From an uncultured Agathobacter sp. (GTDB taxonomy: Bacteria > Bacillota > Clostridia > Lachnospirales > Lachnospiraceae), in NCBI GenBank assembly GCA_945910395.1, contig CAMDYX010000001.1:124001-188000 (forward strand): DNA of 64,000 nucleotides, written 5' to 3'. Positions 36,808 to 46,559 of this stretch are shown in pieces. The translations under genes were made by a program, and so were the position numbers. The notes beneath the pieces are model-generated. The model was not told where the DNA came from, searched no databases, and was given only the letters and a program-made list of their open reading frames with translations. How positions within the stretch are numbered: position 1 is the first letter of the stretch; the number at the start of each line of letters is the position of its first letter.

Positions 36808-37902
36808 CTATACTTTTTTTGATTCATGCGCTTTACTTTTTGACCACTTTCCAAATAATAAACCTGCAATAAGATTTGTTTTATATAAAAAAATTGCCAT
36901 AACACAATATATCACTATCGCAATAATAGTAATACAGGCTATATTCCACCATGAACCGGAGGTCTTATGTGCAATACAAGTCCCTAATGCTATGGTTCTC
37001 CAATTCAAAATATAAATAGCCATAGAATAATATCCTAACATTTTAAGCGCTTTAGTAAAGACCGATAAAAGATTCCATTTCTTTGCAACTAAGATCAACG
37101 TATTTGCTACTATCATAATACTTATACATCCTAATATGCCAATTAGGAGACGAATACAATCAATCCCTAATTGCCAAATTACATTTTCGCTTTTCAAAAC
37201 AGTAATTCCTGTTGTATAAAAGTATGTATTATAGTTATACAAATATTTTATTGCAAGATAATATAGTATCAAGGTCATTGCTTGTCCAAAATAAGTTTTT
37301 CTTTTTTCTATACTACATAGCCAATCTCTTATCCTATGATTATGCTTTTTTACAAAATATCCTAAAACATAATATGGAAATAAAAATTTTATCGCACCTA
37401 AGTACTTTGCATCTGTAATAAACGGGGATAAAATAATTATCAAAAAATACAAATATATATTATCTTTAAATAATTTGTTAACTATGATTACTATAAGCGC
37501 ACAACCATAAAGCGCCCAGAGGAACCATAATGAACTCCCCAAAAAGTAGCGATATGTCTGCAAAACATATAGCAATGTTATTTTTTTCTCTTTAATTAGC
37601 AGTATGCAGGTGTCAATTCCACCCCAAACAAGAATAGGTAATAGTAGTGATTTTGTCTTAGAAATGAAAATAGAAACAGCATCTCTCTTCATCGTATTGT
37701 ACATAAAATAACCACTAATAAGTGCAAATATAGGCATATGGAAACCATATATCATTTTAAACCAAATATAATCCCAATAGGTTCCTGAAGAGGCCATTTC
37801 TCCAGACCATGATTGCATACTATGTCCAATAACAACCAATGCTATTGCTATGCCTCTTAATATATCCCAATAGTCTTCTCTTAAATCTTGTCTATTCATC
37901 AT
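36808..37902 (-). CDS. Acyltransferase-3 (OafA-like) membrane O-acyltransferase
   Basis: The 364-residue protein has about ten helices and the family N-terminus DYWDILRGIAIALVVIGHSM with the catalytic-type His, then FHMPIFALISGYFMYN and LLPILVWGGID. Such enzymes O-acetylate or succinylate surface polysaccharides. It is located between two GT8 genes with 18- and 47-base gaps, in the same transcription unit. Confidence 0.9.
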   Translation of the reverse strand: MMNRQDLREDYWDILRGIAIALVVIGHSMQSWSGEMASSGTYWDYIWFKMIYGFHMPIFALISGYFMYNTMKRDAVSIFISKTKSLLLPILVWGGIDTCILLIKEKKITLLYVLQTYRYFLGSSLWFLWALYGCALIVIIVNKLFKDNIYLYFLIIILSPFITDAKYLGAIKFLFPYYVLGYFVKKHNHRIRDWLCSIEKRKTYFGQAMTLILYYLAIKYLYNYNTYFYTTGITVLKSENVIWQLGIDCIRLLIGILGCISIMIVANTLILVAKKWNLLSVFTKALKMLGYYSMAIYILNWRTIALGTCIAHKTSGSWWNIACITIIAIVIYCVMAIFLYKTNLIAGLLFGKWSKSKAHESKKV

Positions 37903-37949
37903 ATAAAAATCCCATTAATTTGTATTTCAAAAAACTTTTATAACAATCT

Positions 37950-39005
37950 CTACTCTAAATGTGAACTAGTCTTATCAAAATTATACATTTGAAAAACATT
38001 CACAATCCTAATCATTGATTTTCTTGCCCCATGCCTAAGAATTCGAACATATATACATTGTGGCACTATTTTTGACAATATCTGTTGAATCATTGAATTT
38101 CGATTTGCAGTATAGCTTCTCTTAATATACACTCCATCCCATAAAGATTTCTGAAAATATTCATTCCAAATTGGTGAGTATATATGATGATTTCCATTTT
38201 CCCAGGGTCTTCCAGCCGCCGGATCAGAGCAATGATATACGACAGGCTTATTCTTTCGAACCTCATTATACTCTATCTTTGAATAATAGTTTTTTTCATT
38301 CATCCCATATGCCGTACATAGATTTTTATATGTATACAGCATAACACGAGGATTTACATTATAGCGCATAGGAAGCGTAGATATCTCATTGTGCAAGACA
38401 CAATTAATCAAATCCTGATCAACAAAAGGGTACATTGCCTGCACTGTTCTCATATGTTCAATAATTCGTTCTGTACATCTTTTTGCTTCCCATGTAGCTA
38501 AATCAATTAACATAAATCCGGTATTGTAATATGCTGCATCCATTGGCAATTCAAGCAACGTTCGAATTTCCACACGATTATAGTCTTTTACCAGTCCAAT
38601 AGCTTTTCCCTGCAAATCCCACAAAAGAATTTCTTCCAATGATCCATCTATTATTAAATCACAATCGCAATATATTGCCCGCTCCACATTATATGGTTGC
38701 AAAAGTTTCTGTAAGTAAAGTCTAGCGTATGCACAGTAAGATTGCTTTTCCCCCCATCTTCCTGCTCCGGTATCTGCAATCTCTTTCAATTCCTTATCGA
38801 CATCAATGATATGTATTTCTCTATGATATTTTTCTGCACACGCTTCTAATCTTTCTCTACTTTGCTTACTTATGTTATCTGCAAGGAACCATACTCGAAG
38901 TTCTTCAATATCTGCATTATTCTCAAATACGCTTGTCATCGAAACTCCGGCTAGAAACACATAATTCTCGTCTGCAGCCCAAACTAAATCTAAGCATTTA
39001 TCCAT
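37950..39005 (-). CDS. GT8 glycosyltransferase 2
   Basis: The 351-residue protein shares its layout with the 35791 gene: LVWAADENYVFLAGVSMTSV, LRVWFLADNISKQS, RAIYCDCDLIIDGSLEEIL (DxD), YYNTGFMLIDLATWE, PFVDQDLINCVL, VVYHCSDPAAGRPW. I start at ATG 39005, one base after the previous stop, instead of 39041; the 12 extra codons read through the upstream gene end. It is probably a paralogue with a different acceptor. Confidence 0.88.
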   Translation of the reverse strand: MDKCLDLVWAADENYVFLAGVSMTSVFENNADIEELRVWFLADNISKQSRERLEACAEKYHREIHIIDVDKELKEIADTGAGRWGEKQSYCAYARLYLQKLLQPYNVERAIYCDCDLIIDGSLEEILLWDLQGKAIGLVKDYNRVEIRTLLELPMDAAYYNTGFMLIDLATWEAKRCTERIIEHMRTVQAMYPFVDQDLINCVLHNEISTLPMRYNVNPRVMLYTYKNLCTAYGMNEKNYYSKIEYNEVRKNKPVVYHCSDPAAGRPWENGNHHIYSPIWNEYFQKSLWDGVYIKRSYTANRNSMIQQILSKIVPQCIYVRILRHGARKSMIRIVNVFQMYNFDKTSSHLE

Positions 39006-39006
39006 G

Positions 39007-40050
39007 TTATAGTTTTCTTCCCTCTTTAAGAACCCACACAAGCCATTGCAAATTTGCAGACCAATGTCTTGCCTTTATATAAAGCCATTCTGCTAATGGC
39101 ATAGGTAAAAATTTAAATAAAAGTCTAAAAAAACGTTCTGAATAATTCAATGGTGGATTTGGTTGTATTGGTTTCATATCATGCCATGGAGACATACTAC
39201 AATACTCCCACCACATATCATTTAGCCGATCCATACTTTCCTCTTCACACGGGCGGTATAAAAAAGTTCTAGCTAAATGAATGATTTCCGGTTTCTCATA
39301 AGCTTTTCTAATTTCTTCTTCAGTAAGAATCGGTGCATTATTGAAACGTACTCGATTATTTTGGGTAAAGTAATATGTCATTCCATATACATTATACTTT
39401 AAAGGTAATTGTTCATATTCCCCTATAAATTGCGTGCATAAAATTCCTTGATCTTTGCTTCCATATATATCACCATACTTTTTTATGTGTGTTAGTATTC
39501 TTTCTTCACAATTATGTTTTCGCCATTCAGGCAAATTGAAGTAAATCATCTCCGCAACACAATATTGAGCCGATTTCGGATATCTAGGGAATCGCATATA
39601 TTCGCTCCAGTTCATAGCAAAGGGTTGTCCCTTAAAGTCAAAATCTGCCAACTCTTCTAGCGAACCAGTCACTAACGTATCTGCTCCAATATGTAAAATC
39701 TTATCTACACTCTCATCATGTTCAAAAAATCGATTCAGTAACAGTTTGTAGTATGTAACCCAAGATCCTCTATGAGATGGTACATTCCAGCTTTCAACTT
39801 CTACTTTGCAAATCGAAGCGTCTAAAAACTTTAAATGAACATCTAAGTCCTCTCCTTTTCTGTTTTTCCTCTGCGAGACAATTCTATATTTTTCCCTATT
39901 TTCTTCACTCATATCTGGTGTAAGAACATATACATAATAAGCTATATTAGGCGTAGCATTTAACATTAAAGATGTAAATGCTACACCTGCCATAAACGCA
40001 AAATTATTATCGCATTGAAATAGTATATTTATTCTCTTTCTCATAACCAT
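39007..40050 (-). CDS. GT8 glycosyltransferase 3
   Basis: This 347-residue GT8-type enzyme is more diverged: INILFQCDNNFAFMAGVAFT, YYVYVLTPDMSEENR, ILHIGADTLVTGSLEELA (GAD replaces the usual D-C-D), MIYFNLPEWRKHNCEERILT, GSKDQGILCTQF, IIHLARTFLYRPW-like end. The metal site is reduced to A-D, so its activity or metal use may differ from the two neighbours. It lies between the ABC gene and GT8 gene 2 in one unit. ATG at 40050 or the in-frame ATG two codons later are both possible. Confidence 0.8.
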   Translation of the reverse strand: MVMRKRINILFQCDNNFAFMAGVAFTSLMLNATPNIAYYVYVLTPDMSEENREKYRIVSQRKNRKGEDLDVHLKFLDASICKVEVESWNVPSHRGSWVTYYKLLLNRFFEHDESVDKILHIGADTLVTGSLEELADFDFKGQPFAMNWSEYMRFPRYPKSAQYCVAEMIYFNLPEWRKHNCEERILTHIKKYGDIYGSKDQGILCTQFIGEYEQLPLKYNVYGMTYYFTQNNRVRFNNAPILTEEEIRKAYEKPEIIHLARTFLYRPCEEESMDRLNDMWWEYCSMSPWHDMKPIQPNPPLNYSERFFRLLFKFLPMPLAEWLYIKARHWSANLQWLVWVLKEGRKL

Positions 40051-40101
40051 ATAAATCCATCAAAACCATCTTCACAAAGTAACCGCCATTAGCTTAGGGT
40101 C

Positions 40102-41892
40102 CTACATATTCAACAATACTTCTGACTTTTTCTTTTGAATAATTTTTCCAGCCTTTATTTCATATATCTTATCACATTTTCTTATTGTAGAAAGTCTATG
40201 GGCAATGATAATTATTGTCTTCTCCCCCTGCAACGACTCAATTGACTCCATTATCGCCTGCTCTGTCTCACTATCAAGTGCGGATGTAGCTTCATCCAAT
40301 ACCAATATCTTTGGATCATTATATAATGCTCGAGCTATTGCAATTCTTTGTCGTTGTCCTCCTGACATTTTTACCCCACGTTCTCCAACAATTGTATCTA
40401 AACCACTTGGTGTTGCATCAACATACTCTTTCAACCTTGCCTTTTCTAATGCTTCCCATACTTTATTATCATCTACATTCTTTTCTCCAAATGCGACATT
40501 ATTACGTATAGTAGTATCCATCAAATAAATACTCTGAGGTACATATCCAATCTGTTTACTCCACCATTGTAGATGCTCATAAATATTAATTCCATCATAA
40601 GTTACACAACCAACCGCCGGTTCTAAAATTCCTAGAATAACATCTGCCAATGTTGTTTTCCCAGCACCTGACTCACCAATAATTGCAATTGATTCACCAT
40701 AATTGATTTCTAAACTTACACCATCTAAAACATTTTTATTTGAATTTCTATATTTCCAAATTACATTTTGAACCAAAAGAGAAGCGCCTTCGCTCGCATT
40801 ATGTTCTTCCATAATGCCACAATTAATCTGTTCCTTATTCAAATTATCCATAATGTTTTTATACTTTTCAAAATTCTCATGCGCTGAATTTAAAGCAGGA
40901 CGCAATGAAACAATATGGGTCAAATTGCTTGAAACAACGGCCAATGATGGAATTACCTTTATCATTGCAACACCAAAGGCCCCCATGATTGGAGTTGCCT
41001 GAATCATTTTTATTCCATCATTTCCAAATACCAAAACAACACAAAGAAGAATACTGATAATAAAAGTGGATTCTATTATTCTTGTAGGGCATCCTGGAAT
41101 AAAACCACTTACAATTGTCGCCTTTTCTAATTCAGAATAATCTTTTTCATATTTTTCACAGAAATAATCCGTCTTACCTGAAACCGCTATCTCTTTCATG
41201 CTATTTAATGATTCAAGAGCAGATTGATTCGTTTTTGCAGTTGAATTTCTTAACTTAATTCCAGCAATTCGCATAGGTTCTTTAAATGCATACGAAATAA
41301 TTCCCACTATAGTTGCCATCCCCACCATTGCTATGCATGTCAACTTTGGGGAAAGGTACAACAAGTATCCACATATAAATATAGATGTGATGGAATTAGA
41401 TGCTATTTGAACCAAGCAATCAATGGTCTTATAAACACCAGCCGTATCAGAATTTATTCCTCTCATCATTTGGCCAGAATTAAGTTCGATAAAGTCAATA
41501 TATGGGCTTCGCATATATGAATACAGCATTTTTACAGCCAAATCTTTTTGAATACCAACCCGATATTTCAATTGCAAATAATTCACAAATAGAGCATATA
41601 ATTCTTTAATTACAAAAAAAAATGCAAATGCTCCAACTATCATACAAATAATCTGGAAATTAGACTTGTCATCCAAATAAACCGCTATATACTTCCAATA
41701 TCTTCCTTCTCTTATAGTATCTATTTGCGTTAGAACAGATAAAAAAGGCACTATTAATGACACTCCGAAGGTTTCTAATACAGATAGTACAAATAGATTT
41801 AAAAAAACTACTATTCCTTGTTTTTTTTGCTTAATTTGTAAAATGTCTAAAATTTTTTTCCACACATCAATCAATGCTCGCACCGCATTCAT
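40102..41892 (-). CDS. ABC flippase 2, PglK-like half-transporter
   Basis: The ~596-residue protein has the same architecture as the 19039 gene: six helices, then Walker A GESGAGKTT, GYVPQSIYLMDTTIRNNVAFG, signature MSGGQRQRIAIARAL, Walker B LVLDEATSALDSE, H-loop IIAHRLST. I use ATG 41892 (AAGGAAAT upstream) rather than the TTG at 41922. The two transporters are clearly homologous but differ throughout the membrane domain, so they may flip different lipid-linked glycans or form a heterodimer. Confidence 0.88.
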   Translation of the reverse strand: MNAVRALIDVWKKILDILQIKQKKQGIVVFLNLFVLSVLETFGVSLIVPFLSVLTQIDTIREGRYWKYIAVYLDDKSNFQIICMIVGAFAFFFVIKELYALFVNYLQLKYRVGIQKDLAVKMLYSYMRSPYIDFIELNSGQMMRGINSDTAGVYKTIDCLVQIASNSITSIFICGYLLYLSPKLTCIAMVGMATIVGIISYAFKEPMRIAGIKLRNSTAKTNQSALESLNSMKEIAVSGKTDYFCEKYEKDYSELEKATIVSGFIPGCPTRIIESTFIISILLCVVLVFGNDGIKMIQATPIMGAFGVAMIKVIPSLAVVSSNLTHIVSLRPALNSAHENFEKYKNIMDNLNKEQINCGIMEEHNASEGASLLVQNVIWKYRNSNKNVLDGVSLEINYGESIAIIGESGAGKTTLADVILGILEPAVGCVTYDGINIYEHLQWWSKQIGYVPQSIYLMDTTIRNNVAFGEKNVDDNKVWEALEKARLKEYVDATPSGLDTIVGERGVKMSGGQRQRIAIARALYNDPKILVLDEATSALDSETEQAIMESIESLQGEKTIIIIAHRLSTIRKCDKIYEIKAGKIIQKKKSEVLLNM

Positions 41893-41918
41893 ATTTCTAT
41901 TTCCTTTTTCTCTTTCTA

Positions 41919-42704
41919 TCAAACACTATGCAATCCTTTTATATACTGCATATCTGAAATCACTTTACTGTTTTTACTACTCTGCAAATATGCCTTATTA
42001 ATATTCCTTAGGCTGATACATCTCTTCATTTTTTTTGAGCTAATAAATTTTGAAGTGAATAAGAACAAATTATTGTTAACCTGTATACAATTTTTATGAA
42101 ACAATTTTGCAATATATTCAAGAGTATTCATATCATAAAAAACAATATGCTGCCCGCTTTCAAAAGAAAAATACCACCAATTTACTCCCTCTTTTTCATA
42201 TGCCGATACAACTTGTGTGGAAATCAAAACGTTTTCAGCAATCGAAAACCAGTTTTTAAATGTTTCAATTGGATTGACTAAATGCTCGCAGACTTCAAAT
42301 GCAGAAAGAAATTCAACCTTCTGTCCACTCCATTCAAACATTCGTGCAAAAATGTTATTACAGTATTTATCTTCCCAAAAATAATTCCATCCCAAATCCC
42401 TCATAAGACGAGTAAAAATTCCATGTCCGCCCCCATAATCAAGTGCGCTTTCTATATTAGGGAAAAAGTCGCTTAAAACAGCGTTCAATATTTTGCTATA
42501 TCCAATATTTCTTACCATAATTCCGGTATCGATATCCGCAATTCCACTCTCTTCTCCATAAGCTTCTTCGAGCCAAAATGGTTGTTCTGTAAAAACAGCA
42601 CCACAACATTTGCACTTATAGTACGCTACTTCATACTTTTCCAATACCGTATGACAAAATATTTGTTCCGAATAATCATCATGGCATATAATGCATCTCA
42701 TCAC
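41919..42704 (-). CDS. SAM methyltransferase with N-terminal zinc ribbon
   Basis: The 261-residue protein starts with two cysteine knuckles (RCIICHDDY and YKCKCCGAVFTEQP), followed by a Methyltransf_23-type fold: ALDYGGGHGIFTRLM (SAM loop), FLSAFEVCEHLVNPIETFKN (post-motif) and VLISTQVVSAYEKEG. This zinc-ribbon/methyltransferase pairing is frequent in sugar-modifying C- or O-methyltransferases of surface glycan loci. The target sugar is unknown. Confidence 0.8.
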   Translation of the reverse strand: MMRCIICHDDYSEQIFCHTVLEKYEVAYYKCKCCGAVFTEQPFWLEEAYGEESGIADIDTGIMVRNIGYSKILNAVLSDFFPNIESALDYGGGHGIFTRLMRDLGWNYFWEDKYCNNIFARMFEWSGQKVEFLSAFEVCEHLVNPIETFKNWFSIAENVLISTQVVSAYEKEGVNWWYFSFESGQHIVFYDMNTLEYIAKLFHKNCIQVNNNLFLFTSKFISSKKMKRCISLRNINKAYLQSSKNSKVISDMQYIKGLHSV

Positions 42705-42786
42705 TATATTCCTTTCCCAGAGTTCCGCAGAAACACGTCCAATAGAAATTAATTTTATTAACTATTCCTTCAATTACTATTGTTTT

Positions 42787-43893
42787 TTATCTGACTTTTT
42801 CTCTGCTCACGTCTTCATACAATGCTAATAGTTTATTAACAATAGTTTCTGTTTCAAATTCCTCGGCTCTTTCGCGCCCTCTCTGTATATACTCATCTCT
42901 TATATCAGGAGTATCTACAATATAATTTAATTTGTTAGTAATATCCTGACTATCCATAGGGTCAAAATAAATTGCTGCTTCATCTGCTACCTCTGGAAAA
43001 CAACTTGCATTTGCCAGCAGAACTGGGCAATCGCATCTAAAAGCTTCTATTATTGGTAGGCCAAAGCCTTCATACAAAGAAGGAAATACAAATGCATATG
43101 CATGCCTATATAAAAAGCACAATTGCCAATCCGATACCTCCTTTTGAATTACATTTTTTTCTATATCGAGTTGCTTAATAAGTTCTCTTTCATCTTCGGT
43201 GAACGTCCCGCCCCCAACACATATCAAATAAAAATCTTGATGAGTCTTTTGGAATTGAGAATAAGCATTTATAAATGTTCCGAAATTTTTATATGCCTTA
43301 CGATTTCCAACAAAGAGAACATACTTTTCAGGAATCTGAATATTATTCTCTTCGCTAATGTCTTCTAGTTCATCTACTGCATAAACAACTTCCACCCTTT
43401 TACTATTCAAATCTGGATATATTTGTAATAGATCTTTTTTAGTATTCTCAGACACACATATTACCACATCTGCTGCTTCTAATATTTTTCTTTTTTTCTG
43501 TACTAACTCATCAAAGTAACTATATTCTGAAACAAATTTCTCTGGTATCATATCATGAATTGTTACCACTTTAACGCACTCATCAAACATATGATTGTTT
43601 ACCCAATACAAATCATAATAAGTTGAATGAAAGATATCTACTTTTCCATACTTTACAATTATTCCAGTTAATTTTTGGTTAATCCCAATTATTGCCTTCC
43701 TTAAAAATGGATTCGTAACATTTTTCCCATAATCCGGAACACCAATATTCCTAAAATAATGATTTTTTGATAAAAGCGCCGGAATCATTACTTTTACTTT
43801 TTTTTCTTTCAATTTTACCGCTAATACATAAAACAGACGTGAAATTCCACCGTATGTCTGCATTGTTACAGCTTGATAATCATATAGAATTTT
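42787..43893 (-). CDS. GT4 glycosyltransferase
   Basis: The GT-B retaining transferase reads KILYDYQAVTMQTYGGISRL (glycine-rich acceptor loop), IFHSTYYDLYW, VTIHDMIPEKF, YVLFVGNRKAYKNFGTFINA, VFPSLYEGFGLPIIEAFRCD (the EX7E donor site) and PVLLANASCFPEV. The likely start is TTG 43893 behind GAGAGGA; the ATG at 43935 lies inside the preceding gene and adds no family sequence. It acts on the cytoplasmic face with a nucleotide sugar donor. Confidence 0.88.
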   Translation of the reverse strand, partial: KILYDYQAVTMQTYGGISRLFYVLAVKLKEKKVKVMIPALLSKNHYFRNIGVPDYGKNVTNPFLRKAIIGINQKLTGIIVKYGKVDIFHSTYYDLYWVNNHMFDECVKVVTIHDMIPEKFVSEYSYFDELVQKKRKILEAADVVICVSENTKKDLLQIYPDLNSKRVEVVYAVDELEDISEENNIQIPEKYVLFVGNRKAYKNFGTFINAYSQFQKTHQDFYLICVGGGTFTEDERELIKQLDIEKNVIQKEVSDWQLCFLYRHAYAFVFPSLYEGFGLPIIEAFRCDCPVLLANASCFPEVADEAAIYFDPMDSQDITNKLNYIVDTPDIRDEYIQRGRERAEEFETETIVNKLLALYEDVSREKVR

Positions 43894-43912
43894 CAAACCG
43901 TTTCCTCTCTTT

Positions 43913-44618
43913 CTATCGACTTTCTTGTTGTACAAAAATGCACGTATTCCATAATCTGCATTTCAAATCATATCCGCATTTATCTAAATAAATACTTATC
44001 TCGTGGTTACAAATTTCTTTTAAAGATAATGCGCCATCAATTTCTATTGAAATAACACGTGGATGGTATTTATCCCAGTCATTGGATTGTAAAACATCAA
44101 AATCAAATCCCTCCACATCAATATCGAACAGTTCAATTGCTTGCCCTTTCGGTAAATTATTATCCAAAACGCTCTTCAACGAGCAAATAGGGATTTCTGT
44201 TTTACTTACAAGTTCAAATCCTTTCTCTATTGTTCTCTCCGCGCTATCCTTATCAAAAGTATTTAGTGCATTTTCCTTAAAAGACCAGTATGTCAGTTTT
44301 GTATCCCCTGAGCAATTGCCCAATCCAGTTTCTACTACAATATCCCTCGGCCGAAATTTATTGTATAAATCTTTCGTTCCGGGTAAAGCATCTATAACTA
44401 TTCCATCCCTTTTGATATAACTTGTAGGTATTGGAAAACCTAATCGGATGATTTGCTCCGCAATCGACATAAAATCCCATTGAAGTTCCAGAAAAAATCC
44501 TGTCGAAAATTCTCTCCTCCCCTTCCTGTGAATAGCAACGATTTATTTTTGCCTTCTCAAATTCCATTCTCTCTTTATCTACGCTTCGTAACCTATGTGC
44601 TTCGAATAAATTCCTCAT
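43913..44618 (-). pseudogene. FkbM-family methyltransferase with frameshift
   Basis: First ORF: CYSQEGEERIFDRIF and GFYVDCGANHPIRFSNTYKL with YQKGWN, the FkbM N-terminal and SAM-binding part. Second ORF: IVIDALPGTKDLYNKFRPRD, ALNTFDKDSAERTIEKGFEL, ELFDIDVEGFDFDVLQSNDW, ISIEID. They join at GGATGGAATAGTT (44408-44396), where the family expects GWNGIVID. Adding one more TGGAA restores G-W-N-G-I-V exactly, so loss of one copy of a 5-bp tandem repeat explains the break. Start ATG 44618 has GGGAGA and overlaps the previous stop (ATGA). FkbM enzymes O-methylate sugars. Confidence 0.8.
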
Positions 44619-45553
44619 TTTCGTTTCTCCCAATATTTTTTTATGGCACTAATATAGAATCCTTTCAATCTTTTTTTTAAAAGTTTGTAACCTGTAGCAG
44701 GTTTAAAATTTTCTTGAAATTCCCTCATCAGTTTATCGTCTATCGCAACATGCTCCAATTGGTATGTAAAATTATCATTCAAAATAATTTTATATTTATC
44801 GGAAATACCTTCTGAAAAGTGCGCTCCTGATTGAAAGCCAATATTTTTTACCAAAGATTTCTTTGGAAGAATCGTATATTGATTATCCCGACATTGTTGA
44901 AAATTCCATTGAACATCCCATGTGTCTAATTTTCCTTCATATTGAGCTTTCAGCATTTCATACATATCTTCTCCGCTGCAGGCAACTCTTGTCTGCAGTA
45001 GCTTATCTGACAAATACTCCTCATACCAATTCATTTCAAAATCAATTCTATTCCAACGATTTTCCCAGGACGCCCACCCCCAACTACATACTCGATATGA
45101 AGCATACACGTCATGTCTATACTTTTTTAGTGGCTTATCTAATCCAAAAGAACATCCTCCAATTGCCCATACAGTAGCATCCTTCTCATAGAATTCCAAA
45201 GCATCGTTCATAAATTGAAGGAAATTGTGTGCAACTATCAAATCGTCCTCTACTACAATTATTTTTTTATATTTATTAATAACCTCTGATACGCCAGAAA
45301 CGATTGATGTCTTTAGCCCTTTATTCTGATCACTTAGTTGTACATGTACCTTTCCGAAATTATTTTTTCCTTCAAAAGAATGGATGACTTCTCTTACCTT
45401 CATTACACCCTCATAATCATCCTTTCCCTTAAAGCCATCAGAAAAAATAAACATTTCGGTTTGCTTAGCCAAGTCATTCTTATCCAAGCTTTCCAACGCT
45501 TCTGACAATAAATCAGCTCTATTATATGCGAATACTGCGACTGGTGCTACCAT
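44615..45553 (-). CDS. GT2/GNT-I-like glycosyltransferase
   Basis: The 312-residue GT-A protein has VAPVAVFAYNRADLLSEAL, FIFSDGFKGK, IIVVEDDLIVAHNFLQFMND (acidic metal motif EDD), WAIGGCSFG, YRVCSWGWASWENRW and WDVQWNFQQ. The WGWASW block is typical of bacterial GT2 proteins in capsule clusters related to the GNT-I fold. AGGAGA supports ATG 45553. Donor unknown; its stop overlaps the frameshifted FkbM gene start. Confidence 0.8.
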   Translation of the reverse strand: MVAPVAVFAYNRADLLSEALESLDKNDLAKQTEMFIFSDGFKGKDDYEGVMKVREVIHSFEGKNNFGKVHVQLSDQNKGLKTSIVSGVSEVINKYKKIIVVEDDLIVAHNFLQFMNDALEFYEKDATVWAIGGCSFGLDKPLKKYRHDVYASYRVCSWGWASWENRWNRIDFEMNWYEEYLSDKLLQTRVACSGEDMYEMLKAQYEGKLDTWDVQWNFQQCRDNQYTILPKKSLVKNIGFQSGAHFSEGISDKYKIILNDNFTYQLEHVAIDDKLMREFQENFKPATGYKLLKKRLKGFYISAIKKYWEKRK

Positions 45554-45568
45554 TGAATTCTCTCCTAA

Positions 45569-46477
45569 TTAATGAATTAATCCTACTCTTTTCAAGAATC
45601 GCAAAACATTATGATATAGAAAATACGAAATTGTAATCCAGGGTTCTGTAAAATGGTAATTGAAAAGTGCTGGAATGCATGCCTTTTTCCCCCCTTGAAG
45701 CTGTATTCCATATGCAGGTCTTAACTTTCCTTGTTTATCAATAAAATAAGGCTTTCTGTCTTTCTTTATCATTTTTTTCATTGTATTCCGAAACGGATGA
45801 GTCTGCATTGTAAATCTACCATTATCATCTAAACCGATATTAGAATCAAACCATCCTTCATACTTGTCTTCATAAAAATCGTATACCTTAAAACTTTTCT
45901 GATTTTGATTCCACAAATATACTAATGTCATATCACATATTCCACCATATATTCCCTCTTTCTTATGTGCCTCTATTTTTGGAATAAAAACCTCTACAGA
46001 ATTAGCATAAGTATATATCATATAATTAATCAGGCTTTCCAACACATCTATGGTAAAATACATAACTGCAGGACATATACTCCACGCATATTTCCATGCT
46101 GAAGGCAACATAGTCATCGCAGCATCATAGTCCTCAAAATTCCAATTACTCAAATCAACATACAACATTTCATCGCTATCCACCATAATCGCCGATGAGA
46201 GATTACTTCTCTTTAGGAACTCATATATAACAAAATATCTTCGGAAACAAGCCAGCTCATAGTTTTCTGGATTTGGTGACATGTGCCTATACACTTTTAC
46301 AAACTGATCCCACTTTTCGTTCAAATAATCGAATTGATTGTATCCTTCAGAAGCAACATTTATGTTACTCTCGTCTCCTAATAGTATAACTCTCTCGCAG
46401 CATCTCTCTGCCTGTTTAATTGTTCGTTTTAAATAGTATTGTTTCCCTGTATGCACAAAAAAAACTGGTCTGCTCAT
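45569..46477 (-). CDS. GT-A type glycosyltransferase, uncharacterised
   Basis: The 302-residue protein starts RPVFFVHTGKQYYLKRTIKQ, has AIMVDSDEMLYVDLSNW (DSD metal motif) near residue 100, then CPAVMYFTIDVLESLINYMI, GICDMTLVYLW and a conserved-looking ACIPALFNYHFTEPW. It is probably a sugar transferase of a family I cannot name; no transmembrane segment apart from a hydrophobic C-terminus. It is tightly placed after a GT2 gene in the operon. Confidence 0.6.
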   Translation of the reverse strand: MSRPVFFVHTGKQYYLKRTIKQAERCCERVILLGDESNINVASEGYNQFDYLNEKWDQFVKVYRHMSPNPENYELACFRRYFVIYEFLKRSNLSSAIMVDSDEMLYVDLSNWNFEDYDAAMTMLPSAWKYAWSICPAVMYFTIDVLESLINYMIYTYANSVEVFIPKIEAHKKEGIYGGICDMTLVYLWNQNQKSFKVYDFYEDKYEGWFDSNIGLDDNGRFTMQTHPFRNTMKKMIKKDRKPYFIDKQGKLRPAYGIQLQGGKKACIPALFNYHFTEPWITISYFLYHNVLRFLKRVGLIH

Positions 46478-46559
46478 TATTACTTTTCCTATCCTTTTAT
46501 CTTCTATTGTCTTGCTCCCTTTCAGATACTATATTTCCATTACTAGCTTATAAAGTTCT

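Noticed and set aside
36644-37015. 123-aa plus-strand ORF
   Set aside because: It is antisense to the GT8 and acyltransferase genes and hydrophobic only because it mirrors their codons.
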